From: Lepiota brunneoincarnata
Taxonomy: Eukaryota > Basidiomycota > Agaricomycetes > Agaricales > Agaricaceae
DNA: 64,000 nt
Assembly: GCA_023014365.1 (NCBI GenBank)
Contig: JAEBUN010000015.1
Span: 992,001 to 1,056,000 of the forward strand
Reading direction: 5' to 3'
In this document: piece after piece, positions 11,228-21,627 of the stretch
Position numbering within the stretch: position 1 is the stretch's first letter
How the letters are laid out: each line of letters opens with the position of its first letter
Program-made: the position numbers and the translations under genes
Notes under the pieces: generated by a model
What the model was told of the DNA's origin: nothing
Seen by the model: only the letters and a program-made list of their open reading frames with translations
Databases searched by the model: none

Positions 11228-13230
11228 TTAATGCTCACAAAGTGATATAGTAACACCCTCGAAATTCTTGTTTTGATACTCGACCACATATTCTTTCCTT
11301 TCCTCCATCAGCGCCTCCCTCAAATTTTTTGCCTCTTCCAGGCTGATCGGGAACTCCTCAACCTCCTGAACCACTTTATCCCTCAATTCGACGGGCAACC
11401 GACCTAGTATACCATCACTCGAAATGACGGTCTTCCCCCACCACTCCTTTTGCTGACAGGGAATATTTGCGGTCGAGATGATCTTCATGTTTGGATCGAC
11501 TAGGAATAGGGCAAGAATTTTGCGGTGGCCAGGTTTCGTCGGGTCGGCGAGTTTGAAAGGCTGAACTTGGTGCTGAAGGATGTTAGGGAAGGTGACCAGT
11601 CTGCCTTCACGCGCTTCAATGCTGCCTATATTTTGGATTGCCGCTTCTTCATTCTGGAGACCGAAGATAGGTTCGAGCCATCCATGGTCATTTTGTTCAT
11701 ATGGTATTTCCTCCTCAAGATCGAGAACAGAGGATGCTTGACGAAAGGCGAGGTAACTGGGGGTGATGTTTTCGTTGTCATAGTAGTAAATGGCGGTTGC
11801 ACAGATATGCTCGTTCTTTGGAGTGAAGGTAAGAACGGTCGAAGGCACAAGTATATTAAAAGGTCGAACGCGTACCATCTGGCCTTCAACATGCCACGAA
11901 CCTCCACCATACTCAGGTTTTTCGGGTGTGAGGTGGATGTTGGCCAATTTTACAATGATTTGCAGACCGGTTCCACCATAACCAGTTTTCAAGTTGACCT
12001 TCTTGCTGGCTGGGCTGTTTGCCTTTTTAAAAGGCCCAGGTTGCGGGTATACAATGAAATCACGCTTCCGTTCATCCTTCCATTCGTATTCACGTTGGTA
12101 AAAGTCATATTTATCCTCGCCCTTTGCTCGTTTAGGTCCTTCCTTCCTCGCATATTTGTCTAGATTGCCGTAATCGATGTCGGTATATTTGATGCGTTGC
12201 TGAAACTTGAAGAAGCGCAAGGGGGTCAATGTCGCATTCCAAAGGGGGATGACTCGAGTGAGGATTTTTTCGATGACAGCGTACAAATGCCGGTGCTCTT
12301 GTGGGTGCAGGTTGTTAATATAACTAACAATCCTGCGCGTGACTTGGGTTAAGGGAACTATCGGATTCATTTAAAGAAGGCTCACTTCGGAGTTTCACCC
12401 GAAACATCAACGTCACAAGGCAGCCACTGGAATCTAGCACTATAAGGGCTCTGCGTTTGCCAATAGTTCTTGGTCAAAACTTGGCTTCCAGGCACCACCT
12501 TCTCCCTGCCCACAGCGCGTAATACAATTGTCAAGATTGGTGGTATCGTCCGTCAGAATACGCGACAAACCATACACCAGGGGAAAGAGGGAAGGGTGTA
12601 CAAGGTCGAGCACCATGTCATCCGAGCCGGGGTGCCAGTCTTGCTCTCGTTCCGGCACATCCTCGAGCAGACGGACACCCGCTCTGAGGGCATCCCGCAA
12701 ATCATGCGAGATCGCGGTGTCCGATTTGACTACATCGCCATTGTAGACACTGACAAACCCTGTGGTCTCGTAGAGTTTAGCTTTGTACTTGAGTTCAGCG
12801 ATACAATAATCGGCCATCTCCTCCGAAAAGCTGACTCCAGGACTCTGGAGAACCTCGGTCTTCCATGTCTGTGTGATCGCATCATCGAACACCTTTCGCG
12901 GGGGCTTCAGAGGCTTGAACAATGTGCAGATTTGATCCGAACGCGCACCTTGATCTCCCAGTCCTTTTTGTCGGTGACCTGGTTCATAAACTGGATCATC
13001 GCAATTTCTCGTAGCGTAAGCACAGGCATCCTGGTTTAAAACGCGTTATTTCCTTCAGACATCCAAGGGACAAATCGCGTTAAAACATACCGCACTTTGC
13101 ATTCCCGATCGTCTATATCTGGGTCCAGAGCAGTCGCGAAGAGGCGCCGGGCGTCCTTGCTACCCTTTGGCTCGTAGTCTATGTCCAATCCAAAACCGGG
13201 CAAAGGTGGCGGTTGAGAAACGGAAGACAT
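11228..13230 (-). pseudogene. DUF4246 family protein, copy 1 (one frameshift)
   Basis: Exons: 13230-13091, 13030-12949, 12892-12399 and 12357-11228; introns of 60, 56 and 41 nt. Domain landmarks of DUF4246 are clear: FQWLPC, VSYINNLHPQEHRHLY, VIPLWNATLTPL, LQIIVKLANIHLTPEKP, GSWHVEG, ATAIYYYDNENIT, EGRLVTFPNILQHQVQPF, PGHRKILALFLVDP. The HxE in WHVEG, the later His in LQHQVQPF and the following Arg/Lys are arranged like the metal and cosubstrate ligands of a 2-oxoglutarate/Fe(II) oxygenase fold. That role is my inference; no reaction is established here. Compared with copy 2, one extra G lies near 12495-12505 (after CGQGE), shifting the frame. Removing it restores phase with the next intron. 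It is therefore a very recent pseudogene, or intact apart from a base-call error. About 614 residues would be usual for the family. Confidence 0.8.
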
Positions 13231-13779
13231 GCTGAGTCTATGAGATGATGGATACAGAGAGACCCGTTGCCTGCATTTTCTGGGGGGACATCAACTGATG
13301 ACCACTTTGGGAGAGTAACAATTCCATTGGTTGCGCTGAGTACCCATTTCTGTTGGCAGGGTCCCAGACAAGGGACTCAGGCCCGGGGGTCCCTGTAATA
13401 TATCAAAATACCTATTAGAGTAGGTATCTGTCAGGCTCTCAATTTCCGACATCTTGAATGCCGATATTTACAGCTATCCTCACGTATGGGAGGCATGCAC
13501 AAGAGCTGAAGGCATGAACGATAAAAAGTGAGGGACGTTTGACCGCCCACGTTCTGAGTAAGAAAGAACGATACAGATGCTGAGGCTTGAGGTAGTCAGA
13601 TAGAGTCACATTTGTTGCAGTATATAAATGCTGAATTCAAAATAAATTTAAATTTAAATTTAAATAGAGAGCCATGTGAATACAGATCATGTATGTTGGG
13701 CCGACTGACCCAAAACTTGAAAGCGGACTAGGCGGCTCATATAATAAAGAGGCCGATATGCTCTTAACACCGTCAGTGA
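13231..13779. other. Spacer between DUF4246 copies, with F-box 5' remnant and TTTAAA repeat
   Basis: The part 13231-13395 matches the upstream flank of copy 2. The part from about 13443 to 13580 matches the 5' end and promoter of the F-box gene (TTTACAGCTATCCTCAC shared). A short TTTAAA microsatellite lies at about 13643-13665. No gene is present. Confidence 0.6.
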
Positions 13780-15945
13780 TTAATGCTCACAAAGTGATAT
13801 AATAGCATCCTAGAAGTTTTGGTTTTATTACCCGATCACATATTCTTTCCTTTCCTCCATCAGCTCCTCCCTCAACTTCTTTGCCTCTTCCAGACTGATC
13901 GGGAACTTCTCAACATCCTGAACCACTTTATCCCTCAACTCGACGGGCAATCGACCCAGTATACCATCACTCGAAGTGACGGTCCTCGCCCACCACTCCC
14001 GTTGCTGACACGGAATATTCGTTGTCGAGATGATTTTCATGTTTGGATCGACTAGGAATAGGGCAAGAAGTTTGCGGTGGCCAGGTCTTGTCGGGTCAGC
14101 GAGTTTGAAGGGCTGAACTTGGTGCTGAAGGATGTTAGGGAAGGTGACCAGTCTGCCTTCACGCGCTTCGATGCTGCCTGTATTTTGGAATTTCTGCTTC
14201 GTCATTCTGCAGACCGAAGATAGGTTCGAGCCATTTATGGTCATCTTGTTCATACTTTATTCCATCTCCAAGAGTGAACGATGCTTGACGGAAGGCAAGG
14301 TAGCTGGGGATAATGTTTTCGTTGTCATAGTAATAGATGGCGGTTGCACAGATATGCTCGTTCTTTGAAGTGAAGGTAAGAATGGTAGAAGGCACAAGTA
14401 CATTAAAAAATTGAATGCGTACTATCTGACCTTCAACGTGCCATATACCTCCACCATACACCGGCTTCTCTGGTGTAAGGTGGATGTTGGCCAATTTTAC
14501 AATGAATTTGCAGACCGGTTTTGCTATAATCAGCTTTCAAGTCAACCTTCTCGCCGGCTGGGCCGTTTGGCTTATTATCAGGGGGCACAAAAGGCCCAGG
14601 TTCCGGCTGTACAATGAAATCGCACTTCCGTTGATCTTTCCACTCATATTTGCGTTCGTAAAAGTCGTATTCATCCTCACCCTCTGCTCGTTTAGGTCCT
14701 TCTTTTTCTGCGTATTCCTCTAGATTGCCGTAATTGATGTTGGTATATTCGATACGCCGCCGAAGCTTGAGAGAGCGCAAGGGGGTCAATGTCGCATTCC
14801 AAAGGGGAATAACTCGAGCGAGGATTTTTTCAATGACAGTGTACAAATGCCGGTGCTCTTGTGGGTGCAGGTTGTTGATATAACTAACAATCCTGTGTGT
14901 GACTCGGATCAAAAGAGCTATCTGATTCATTTAAAGAAGGCCTACTTTGGGGTTTCACCTGAAACATCAATGTCACAAGGCAGCCACTGAAATCTAGCAC
15001 TATAAGGATACCTTTCCCAATTTCTCTTGGTCAAAACTTGGTTTCCAGGCACTGTTCCTCCCTGCCCACAGCGCGTAATACAATTGTCAAGACTTGGTGG
15101 TATCGGCCATCAGAATACGTGACAAACCATACACCAGGGGAAACAGTGAAGGGTGTACAAGGTCGAGCACCGTGTTACCTGAGCCAGGGTGCCAATCTTG
15201 CTTTTGTTTCGGCACGTCCTCGAGCAGACGGACACCCGCTCTGAGGGCATCCCGCAAATCAGGCGGGATTGCGGTGTCTGATTTGACTACATCGCCATTG
15301 TAGACACTGATGAACCCTGTGGTCTCGTAGAGTTTAGCTTTGTACTTGAGTTCAGCGATACAATAATCAGCCATCTCCTCCGAAAAGCCGACTCCAGGAC
15401 TCTGGAGAACCTCGGTCTTCCATGTCTGTGTGATCGCATCATCGAATACCTTTCACGGGAGCTTCAGAGGCTTGAACAATGTGCAGATTTGATCCGAACG
15501 CGCACCTTGATCTCCCAGTCCTTTTTGTCGGTGACCTGGTTCATAAACTGGACCATTGCAATTTCTCGTAGCGTAAGAATAGGCATCCTGGTTGGAACCA
15601 AATTATTTCCCTCAGAATTCCAGGGCCAAAATCTCAACTGCCCCTGAATAAGCCACAGGCAGAGATCCTCGTCACTTGGTTCTGGGTCCAAAGCAGTCGC
15701 GAAGAGGCGCCGGGAACCATCACTACCCCGCAGCTCGTGGGATATGTCCAATCCATAACCTGGCAGAGGTGGCAGTTGAGAAACGGAAGACATGCTGAGA
15801 TGATGGATTCAGGGAGACCCCGTTGTCTATGATTTATGCAGCATAGATCAGCTGATTACCACTTTTGGAGACCATTGGCTGCGCGTCGTGTCAGGAATAC
15901 CCACTTCTGTTGGCACGGCCCCAGACACGATATTCAGGCCCAGGC
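13443..15945. repeat. Tandem segmental duplication, unit 2
   Basis: Second unit of the duplication. It carries only a truncated remnant of the F-box 5' end, then DUF4246 copy 2 and an upstream flank ending with a GGCCCCAGACA-like segment that matches GGTCCCAGACA in unit 1 near 13360-13380. Divergence is substantial and spread over the unit, so the event is not recent. Confidence 0.65.
13780..15793 (-). pseudogene. DUF4246 family protein, copy 2 (degenerate)
   Basis: A tandem paralogue of the gene at 11228-13230, alignable along its whole length with the same intron positions. Exon 1 begins with the same residues (MSSVSQ) and the landmarks VSYINNLHPQEHRHLY, ATAIYYYDNENI, EGRLVTFPNILQHQVQPF and PGHRKLLALFLVDP remain. 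Single-base insertions relative to copy 1 break the frame at about 15092 (ACCACCAAG versus ACCACCAAT), at about 14507 (AAATTC versus AAATC) and at about 14192. Near the end a TAATAA replaces the sense codons of copy 1 and truncates the tail. It is clearly a pseudogene. At the position where copy 1 carries its own lesion (the CGQG region), copy 2 is in frame, so the two copies have decayed independently. Confidence 0.8.
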
Positions 15946-17594
15946 TCAGGCTCAGTAACATGGGTATCGAGAATTTGCTGCTCTCACACCACCCGCTACA
16001 GTACTGCTCCAATGTTGCTACTTTCCACCTGTCAAATAGGTCATCATATACCCTGAGAAGTTTCCACATATCTATACAAATATAACTAATATAGAAAGAC
16101 AATGAATATTCAGCTGTTTAATGATCCTGAGGTTCATCCACCTTCAGAATAGTGCTGGGTCAAGGGTAAACTACTCTCCTCAATTCTTTCCCATATAATA
16201 TTGAGTTCCATGATCTCAGCATTCACACGCAACTCCTTACCAACTGGAGTGTATCAAATGCATTTGTAACCATTAAGGCTACATCCAATAATAACCTTTT
16301 CAATGGGACTTAGGAAGGAGACATTGTTTGAGTATAAGCATGACATAACAGGTTGTAAGTGTTCCACCCATGAGTGCAGTACAAGCTGTATAAAGGAGAG
16401 ACATCAACACCAGTGAGCACACCTGACAGACCATTTAAATGGTATCTTGGTTTGATTCCAAGACCTTGCACTTTTGCAGCTTGCTGCCCTATCTTCGGAC
16501 ATGGCTGGCCTGATGCCTAAGTAAGGATCTAGCTAAGGAATTATGCATAGACAGACAGACAAAAAATTGTGTGTAAAGACTTGCATGGCCAGCAATCATA
16601 TATATGATCACACTCCCCAACACTAAGCTGTAGGTAACTTCAGCAATGGTATACATACCGGACAATTGAAGAAACATAATTCACAATCTCCGTTGGATTC
16701 GGATCATGCAATGATCATGCAATTGAAATTGTTTATTTTTACTACCTTATGTGTAGATATTATTAGTAGTCTACTCGAGTTGTATGTACCATCCATTGCC
16801 TAAGCTCACCAGGCAAACGAACAGCCGCTGTTGCTGCTTTTTTCAAAAAACGGATCCGCCCAGCTGTGGGGTAGTTGCCAATTCCAGCAAGGCCCGTCGG
16901 CCATCATAATCACATTGACCGTCGTACGTGGTCCACCACCACCTGCCCGATGCTGCTGATCTGACACAAAGCCGCTGTGAGGCGCATTTGAACCGCCATG
17001 AGTCACTGAAGCCTCTTGTGGGGCAAAGGGCCGCACAGCTTTCTATGTCGAAAAGTCCTCTCGTTGTAGGGCAGCAAAGACTGCCACTCTATACCCAGTC
17101 CTTTTCGTAGGGGCAAAGTAGACTCCAGTCTATAAACCGAGGGAATAGATGGGGGCAGAGACCTCATGTTGTGTGATGCAGGATTGAGGGGGTGAAGATC
17201 TCTGTTTCTTAGAATTGTCAATTTTTTTTTCCTGCTTGCTTCTTGAGGGGTATGTTGGAATTCGGCATCATGCAGCCTCGCGATGCATGCAATTTATTTT
17301 TTAGTTAGGACCTATGTTTAGATATATTTAAGTACTACCGAGTGTATGTGCATCGTTTGCCTCACTAGCTCACGAGGCCCACGAAGCACCTTTTCAACAC
17401 TCCACATTCAATAGTGAGGGATTGTCTTCAAAATCCCTCGGAGCTTGATAAGTAAATACGTTACTAGGGATAGAGGAAATTAATCATTTCATGTGGACTA
17501 TGTACATGGCTAATAGGATGTTTGGTGGTGTCACAAATTGTCACGGGTCATGTGATGACCCCGTTTGTGCTTGAAGCCTACTCCAAGATGAGGA
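15946..17594. other. Gene-poor region with a divergent direct repeat
   Basis: No coding signal is recognised. Two diverged direct copies of about 145 bases occur at about 16690-16835 and 17250-17395. Shared are GTTGGA(A)TTCGG, ATCATGCA, the T-rich block, GAGTTGTATGT/GAGTGTATGTG, and a GCCT..GCTCAC ending. The spacing of about 560 bases is compatible with a decayed small LTR or TRIM-like element. Confidence 0.4.
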
Positions 17595-17596
17595 TA

Positions 17597-18950
17597 GGGC
17601 TGCCAAAGTTTGGTTCAGAACTTCGGTTCGAACCTGAACCTCCTGAACTGAACCCAAAGGTTCAGTCCAGTTCAGGTTCAGGTTCGAACCTTGGCCTGCC
17701 AACTCAGTTCACAGTTCAGGCATAAGTATAGGGAGCCTGAACATGTCCAAATGCATTCAAATGCGCTGCTTTGCATTCTGATTGACCCACTCCTTCTCTC
17801 ATCATCACCATCAACATCCCCCACCTTCCATCCTCATTTGGTGACCTCACACCATGCTGTTGGTTGCATTGTTACCACCATTCCATGCAGGGTTCCAAGT
17901 GGTTCTTATGACCTATAGCAAAGCTTGAACAATGCACTCTTTGTGGAGAAAAATGCATTTTGGTGTACATCACCACTTCCACACAGATGTCTCTATTCTG
18001 GGGCCATTTCCCAACACCTTGGGACATGCCAGCCCACATCTGGAAGGGCTCTACCACATCTTTCCAATGAGCTCACTCATGTCTGGCTGTGCTTGGCAGT
18101 TGCCTTGCAATTTAAGGATCTTTGTCACTCCCATCACCTCTTCTCCCTTGCTGGTCCTTATTTACCTAGATACCCTATTTACTCTTTGGCTGTCACATAT
18201 ATCACAGTAGTTCTTTTGCATTGTACAATCCATTTGCTGTTCAGATGATTCTGACTGATGTAAATTAACTCACCCTGTAGCCACCCAAATACACATTGGC
18301 ACTGCAGTGGCAGTGTTACTTGATTATGTGCTGCTTGATTATCCAATATTGACCCTGGTGGGCCATTGTTGATTTTCATTCTGTTCTCACTTTTTTCCTC
18401 TCATGATATGTTCCAAGAGTCAGATGAGTATTTAAGTGCTGATATTGAACCAGTTGAAGATGTTATAGTACAGTGAGCAAGTAAGTTCTTTTCATTGGAG
18501 AGCCTCATTGTTTTACTGATTTATTATTTAGCTCAGCCATGTCAGGTTTCCAGCTCTTGGGTGTATGGCAAGAGATTATTTGGCAGGATCCTCAGTAGCC
18601 TCTAAGAGAGTATACTTACTTGCAACTTTCTCAGAGCTAATATCTTTACAGCTTTACAAATTGCAAAAGATGGATATAGGACTGGAATTCTAGGTGATGG
18701 AGTGGAATTAAAGAATGGGAACCTAAAGAATAGATCTTTGAATAGTTTAATTATAAAATAAACTTTGATTTGGCCATTTTTTAAAAAAGTTCAGGGTTTG
18801 AACTGGTTTGAACCCTGAACTGAACTTGCTGAACCAGGTTCAGGGGGTTCAGTTCAGGTTCAGGTCCAGGTTCAGAAATTCTGAAAGGGTTCAGGTTCAG
18901 GTTCAGACCAAAGGGGTGCTGAACTGAACTGAACTGAACTTTGGCACCCC
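17597..18950. mobile_element. DNA transposon-like element with terminal inverted repeats rich in GGTTCA units
   Basis: The ends are inverted: GGGCTGCCAAAGTT at the left and AACTTTGGCACCCC at the right (one mismatch over 14). Both ends continue into long stretches built of GGTTCA/TGAACC hexamers (17610-17725 and 18790-18940). TA flanks both ends (17595-17596 and 18951-18952), consistent with a TA target duplication. The ends also resemble those of some hAT elements if TA is counted as part of the terminus, but no 8-bp duplication is seen. The 1.1-kb interior has no recognisable transposase, so the element is probably non-autonomous. Confidence 0.65.
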
Positions 18951-18952
18951 TA

Positions 18953-19720
18953 ACGACACCGCAATTATTGCTCACATGGTGTAGGAGCAGTGAAATAGTA
19001 GAATACGTTCGCATTCAGTTGCTTCAAAGGTAAGTGTATGTTATGATGAATGACCAGTCAATTGCCCTTGATTGCGGTAGCTACACAGGTGACATTCGCA
19101 TTTGCCACACACCAAGTAAGCTCAATGATGTCACTGTTATCATCCCCACCCCATTCCCTATGGGTCCTTTCAGAACTATTTGTTTGTCGAGGCCCTCTTT
19201 GTGATTTGCAATATTCCATTGATGCTACAAACTAGAATCTCCAGAGCACCTACAATCCAGTGGGAATAAGAGGAGGTGACCCAAATCCTGCAGCTACCAT
19301 TGTTAGGTTGTGCTGCCAAACATTCCATGGTCACACTGAGATCTTTCCCCATGGTTCACCCCCCAAATAATGGCTACTGTTTCCAACTGAACATTCCTTG
19401 GTCAATCGTCTATAGACAGTGAGATTGTGGATGATACATATGAGATGCACTGTCTAAAATGCCCATCAATACACTGCATTCCTCATCCATGTCCCTCTTT
19501 GCCCATCCTCGAGATGATGTGTTACTCTCCATGTTCCTACACAACATCTTGGGCTGCAATGCTCTCTGTTACTTGCGAGAAGTTGTGACCGCTCCTCTGC
19601 ATGAACTGACATCATCTTGTGTCACATAGTCAACCTACAGTGTATCAAGTGAGTGGGACCAGCAAACGCAAGCACTGTATTGAGTGAATGGGAGCCAGCA
19701 GGCCTGCTGGCTCTGCTATC
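18953..19720. other. Unassigned region
   Basis: No gene or repeat family was recognised. It lies between the TIR element and the 3' end of the gene fragment interrupted by retrotransposon A. Confidence 0.4.
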
Positions 19721-19997
19721 TCACCATAAATCTTCATGTCCAGGTCTTATCCCATGGTCAAAAAGGTCCTGAGAGGTCAGGATCACAGGTACTAGAAATC
19801 CCAGGTCAGGGAGTGGAAAGTGGCAATCTGGGAGGAGTGGGGCAGCACAACCTAGATATAGCCATCCATCCATAGTAGAGTGTATGTGGCAAAGTGACAA
19901 GTATGATAAATTGGCAAATGCTACAAATATTGAAAAATCAAATGCCGGATGTGATACATGTGCCAGAAGAGGCAACAAGCAAGCAAATACAGCAGAC
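19721..19997 (-). pseudogene. 3' fragment of an unknown gene split by retrotransposon A
   Basis: An open frame runs on the minus strand from the left target-site duplication of element A to a stop at about 19721. If element A (20003-28244) and one copy of its 5-bp target duplication are removed, this frame is in phase with the open frame that ends against the right side of A (28250-28555). It encodes no recognised domain. It is interpreted as the displaced C-terminus of the gene annotated at 28250-29634; an accidental open frame is possible. Confidence 0.35.
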
Positions 19998-20002
19998 AGC
20001 GA

Positions 20003-20700
20003 TGTTATGAACAGTCCAGACCGGGAGGAACAAGAACTATTGTTTGACTTTACAAGATGGGTACAGGAGACTACAGACCAATTACGGGCACAAGAATACG
20101 AAGACGAGGAAGGGGAATATTATACCGCCATGCAGGACCTGGCAAGAGAAGCAGGAATGGAGATAACCTTGGAGGATATATTGGAATACCCCGAGGACGA
20201 GGAAGATAACCATGGATCAACCGACCCAACCTCCGATACGGATGGAAGCACTGAGAGAATGGAGAGCGAGAACGAAGAAGACTCCATGGAGATACAATCG
20301 GGAGAAGGAGATTATGAGTCAGAGGAAAGCAATGGAACATCGCACAGCAGTAGCGAGAGTACTGACTCATTGTAATATAAATAACGCTAGGATGCCATCA
20401 GCCAGGATGTGCATCATGGTCAGGACTGCGCACGACCAGTAGAACAGCCAAGTAACCTATAACGAGTATATAGCACCTCATAGGTATATAAGGCCTGTAC
20501 AAGTAGAGATTAAAGCCTCAAGCTTTAATCTTGTTAACAGCGGTCGTTTACCTCTCTGCCTTAACTTGGCGTCTTCCCTCGTTATCTCATTGAGCGCGAT
20601 CCACTAAGCTCTATAAGGCCAACCGTCTCGGACACCTTATAGAGTGATTGAAGGCCGTCTCCAGTTATCCTCGGATACAGAAGGAGCACGGATCATAACA
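20003..20700 (+). repeat. 5' LTR of element A
   Basis: It begins TGTTATGAACAG and ends GGATCATAACA. It has a 489-nt open frame near its 5' end with acidic composition, which in the 3' copy continues the +1 frame from the interior. A TATATAAGGC-like promoter motif lies in the second half. Confidence 0.95.
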
Positions 20701-21627
20701 TTAGATTAAAGCTTCCTTTGGACAACCTCCATCGTACACCCCGTGGTATCGGTACGCCTTGTCGCTACCCTTCCACACCGGCAGACGATACGCTTTATCG
20801 CTATCCGAGTGCCAACCGTATCTGACGACACGCCTTGTCGCTGTCCGGTGATACACCCCCGTAGAGCAGGCCACCATACCCTCTGCACCCTTGGTCAGAC
20901 GCACCGAAAGCGTTGATAGGTCATCCACACCTTTAAGTGTTGATTGGGATAACGCACCCGTAAGCGTTGTATACAGGTCATCCGCACCTTCAAGCGTCGA
21001 TTGGGATAACGCACCCGCAAGCGTTGATTATTCACCCTCACCTTCACCTTCGACTTCTTCCCTCTTCACCCTGTCTACAAACCGAAACGACCCCCTTGCC
21101 ACCGACTACGAAGAATCCAACAGTTCTGACTGGTCGACAACCGACTCCGAACCCGACTTCACACCCCCTCCACCACGGACCCTAAAAAGAAAACAAAACC
21201 TATACCCCTCACTCGTTCACCCTCTGGTTCCGCACCGTACCCTACACAACCTACCGAGAGAGTTCAACGTCGAACAGAAGACCCAGGATACCCAGCACCC
21301 CCAGCATCAGTTCTTCAATCCCTACCTAAACAACCACCACCTGAAAGAACTGCCACCTCTACCCGCTCAAAGCTCGGGGAGCCGATTCATAGAACATCTA
21401 CCCCATCCTCCGGTCCTCAACCCTCAACAAGTACAAGAACTAGCGACAACACTTCGCAACAGAAACCCCCAAGAACATTCTCACCCCTCACATCACCACT
21501 TGGATCACCGGTACACTCACCGCCTCGATCCAGTTCCCCTGTACAATCCGAACCATCCGAAGTTAGCCCCACTACCGGGTCTATTCACACTTCCGACGAG
21601 GAATCCACAACCTCTGACATTAACAAT
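20701..21627 (+). other. Element A leader and pre-gag region with tandem repeats
   Basis: Three diverged copies of an about 37-nt unit (core ACGCCTTGTCGCT / ACGCTTTATCGCT) lie at about 20745-20860. Two copies of a 57-nt unit (core GTTGATTGGGATAACGCACCC) lie at about 20925-21030. One frame is open from 20891 without an ATG. A second frame, continuous with gag and rich in Ser and Pro, is open from 21130. Whether an N-terminal extension of gag is translated from here is undecided. Confidence 0.6.

Larger units (their letters stand above)
10999..13395. repeat. Tandem segmental duplication, unit 1
   Basis: This unit holds the 5' region of the F-box gene, DUF4246 copy 1 and its upstream flank. Each part has a counterpart in the same order in unit 2 (about 13443-15945). 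Boundaries are estimated by eye from shared words, not from an alignment. Confidence 0.7.

Noticed and set aside
17587..18960. hAT assignment of the TIR element through an 8-bp target duplication
   Set aside because: The 8 bases on the two sides (GATGAGGA and ACGACACC) do not match, so only the TA reading is supported.
20003..20492. Acidic 163-codon ORF in the 5' LTR of element A as a separate gene
   Set aside because: It is identical in the 3' LTR, where it is the tail of the overlapping +1 frame. No family is recognised and its openness can follow from composition.
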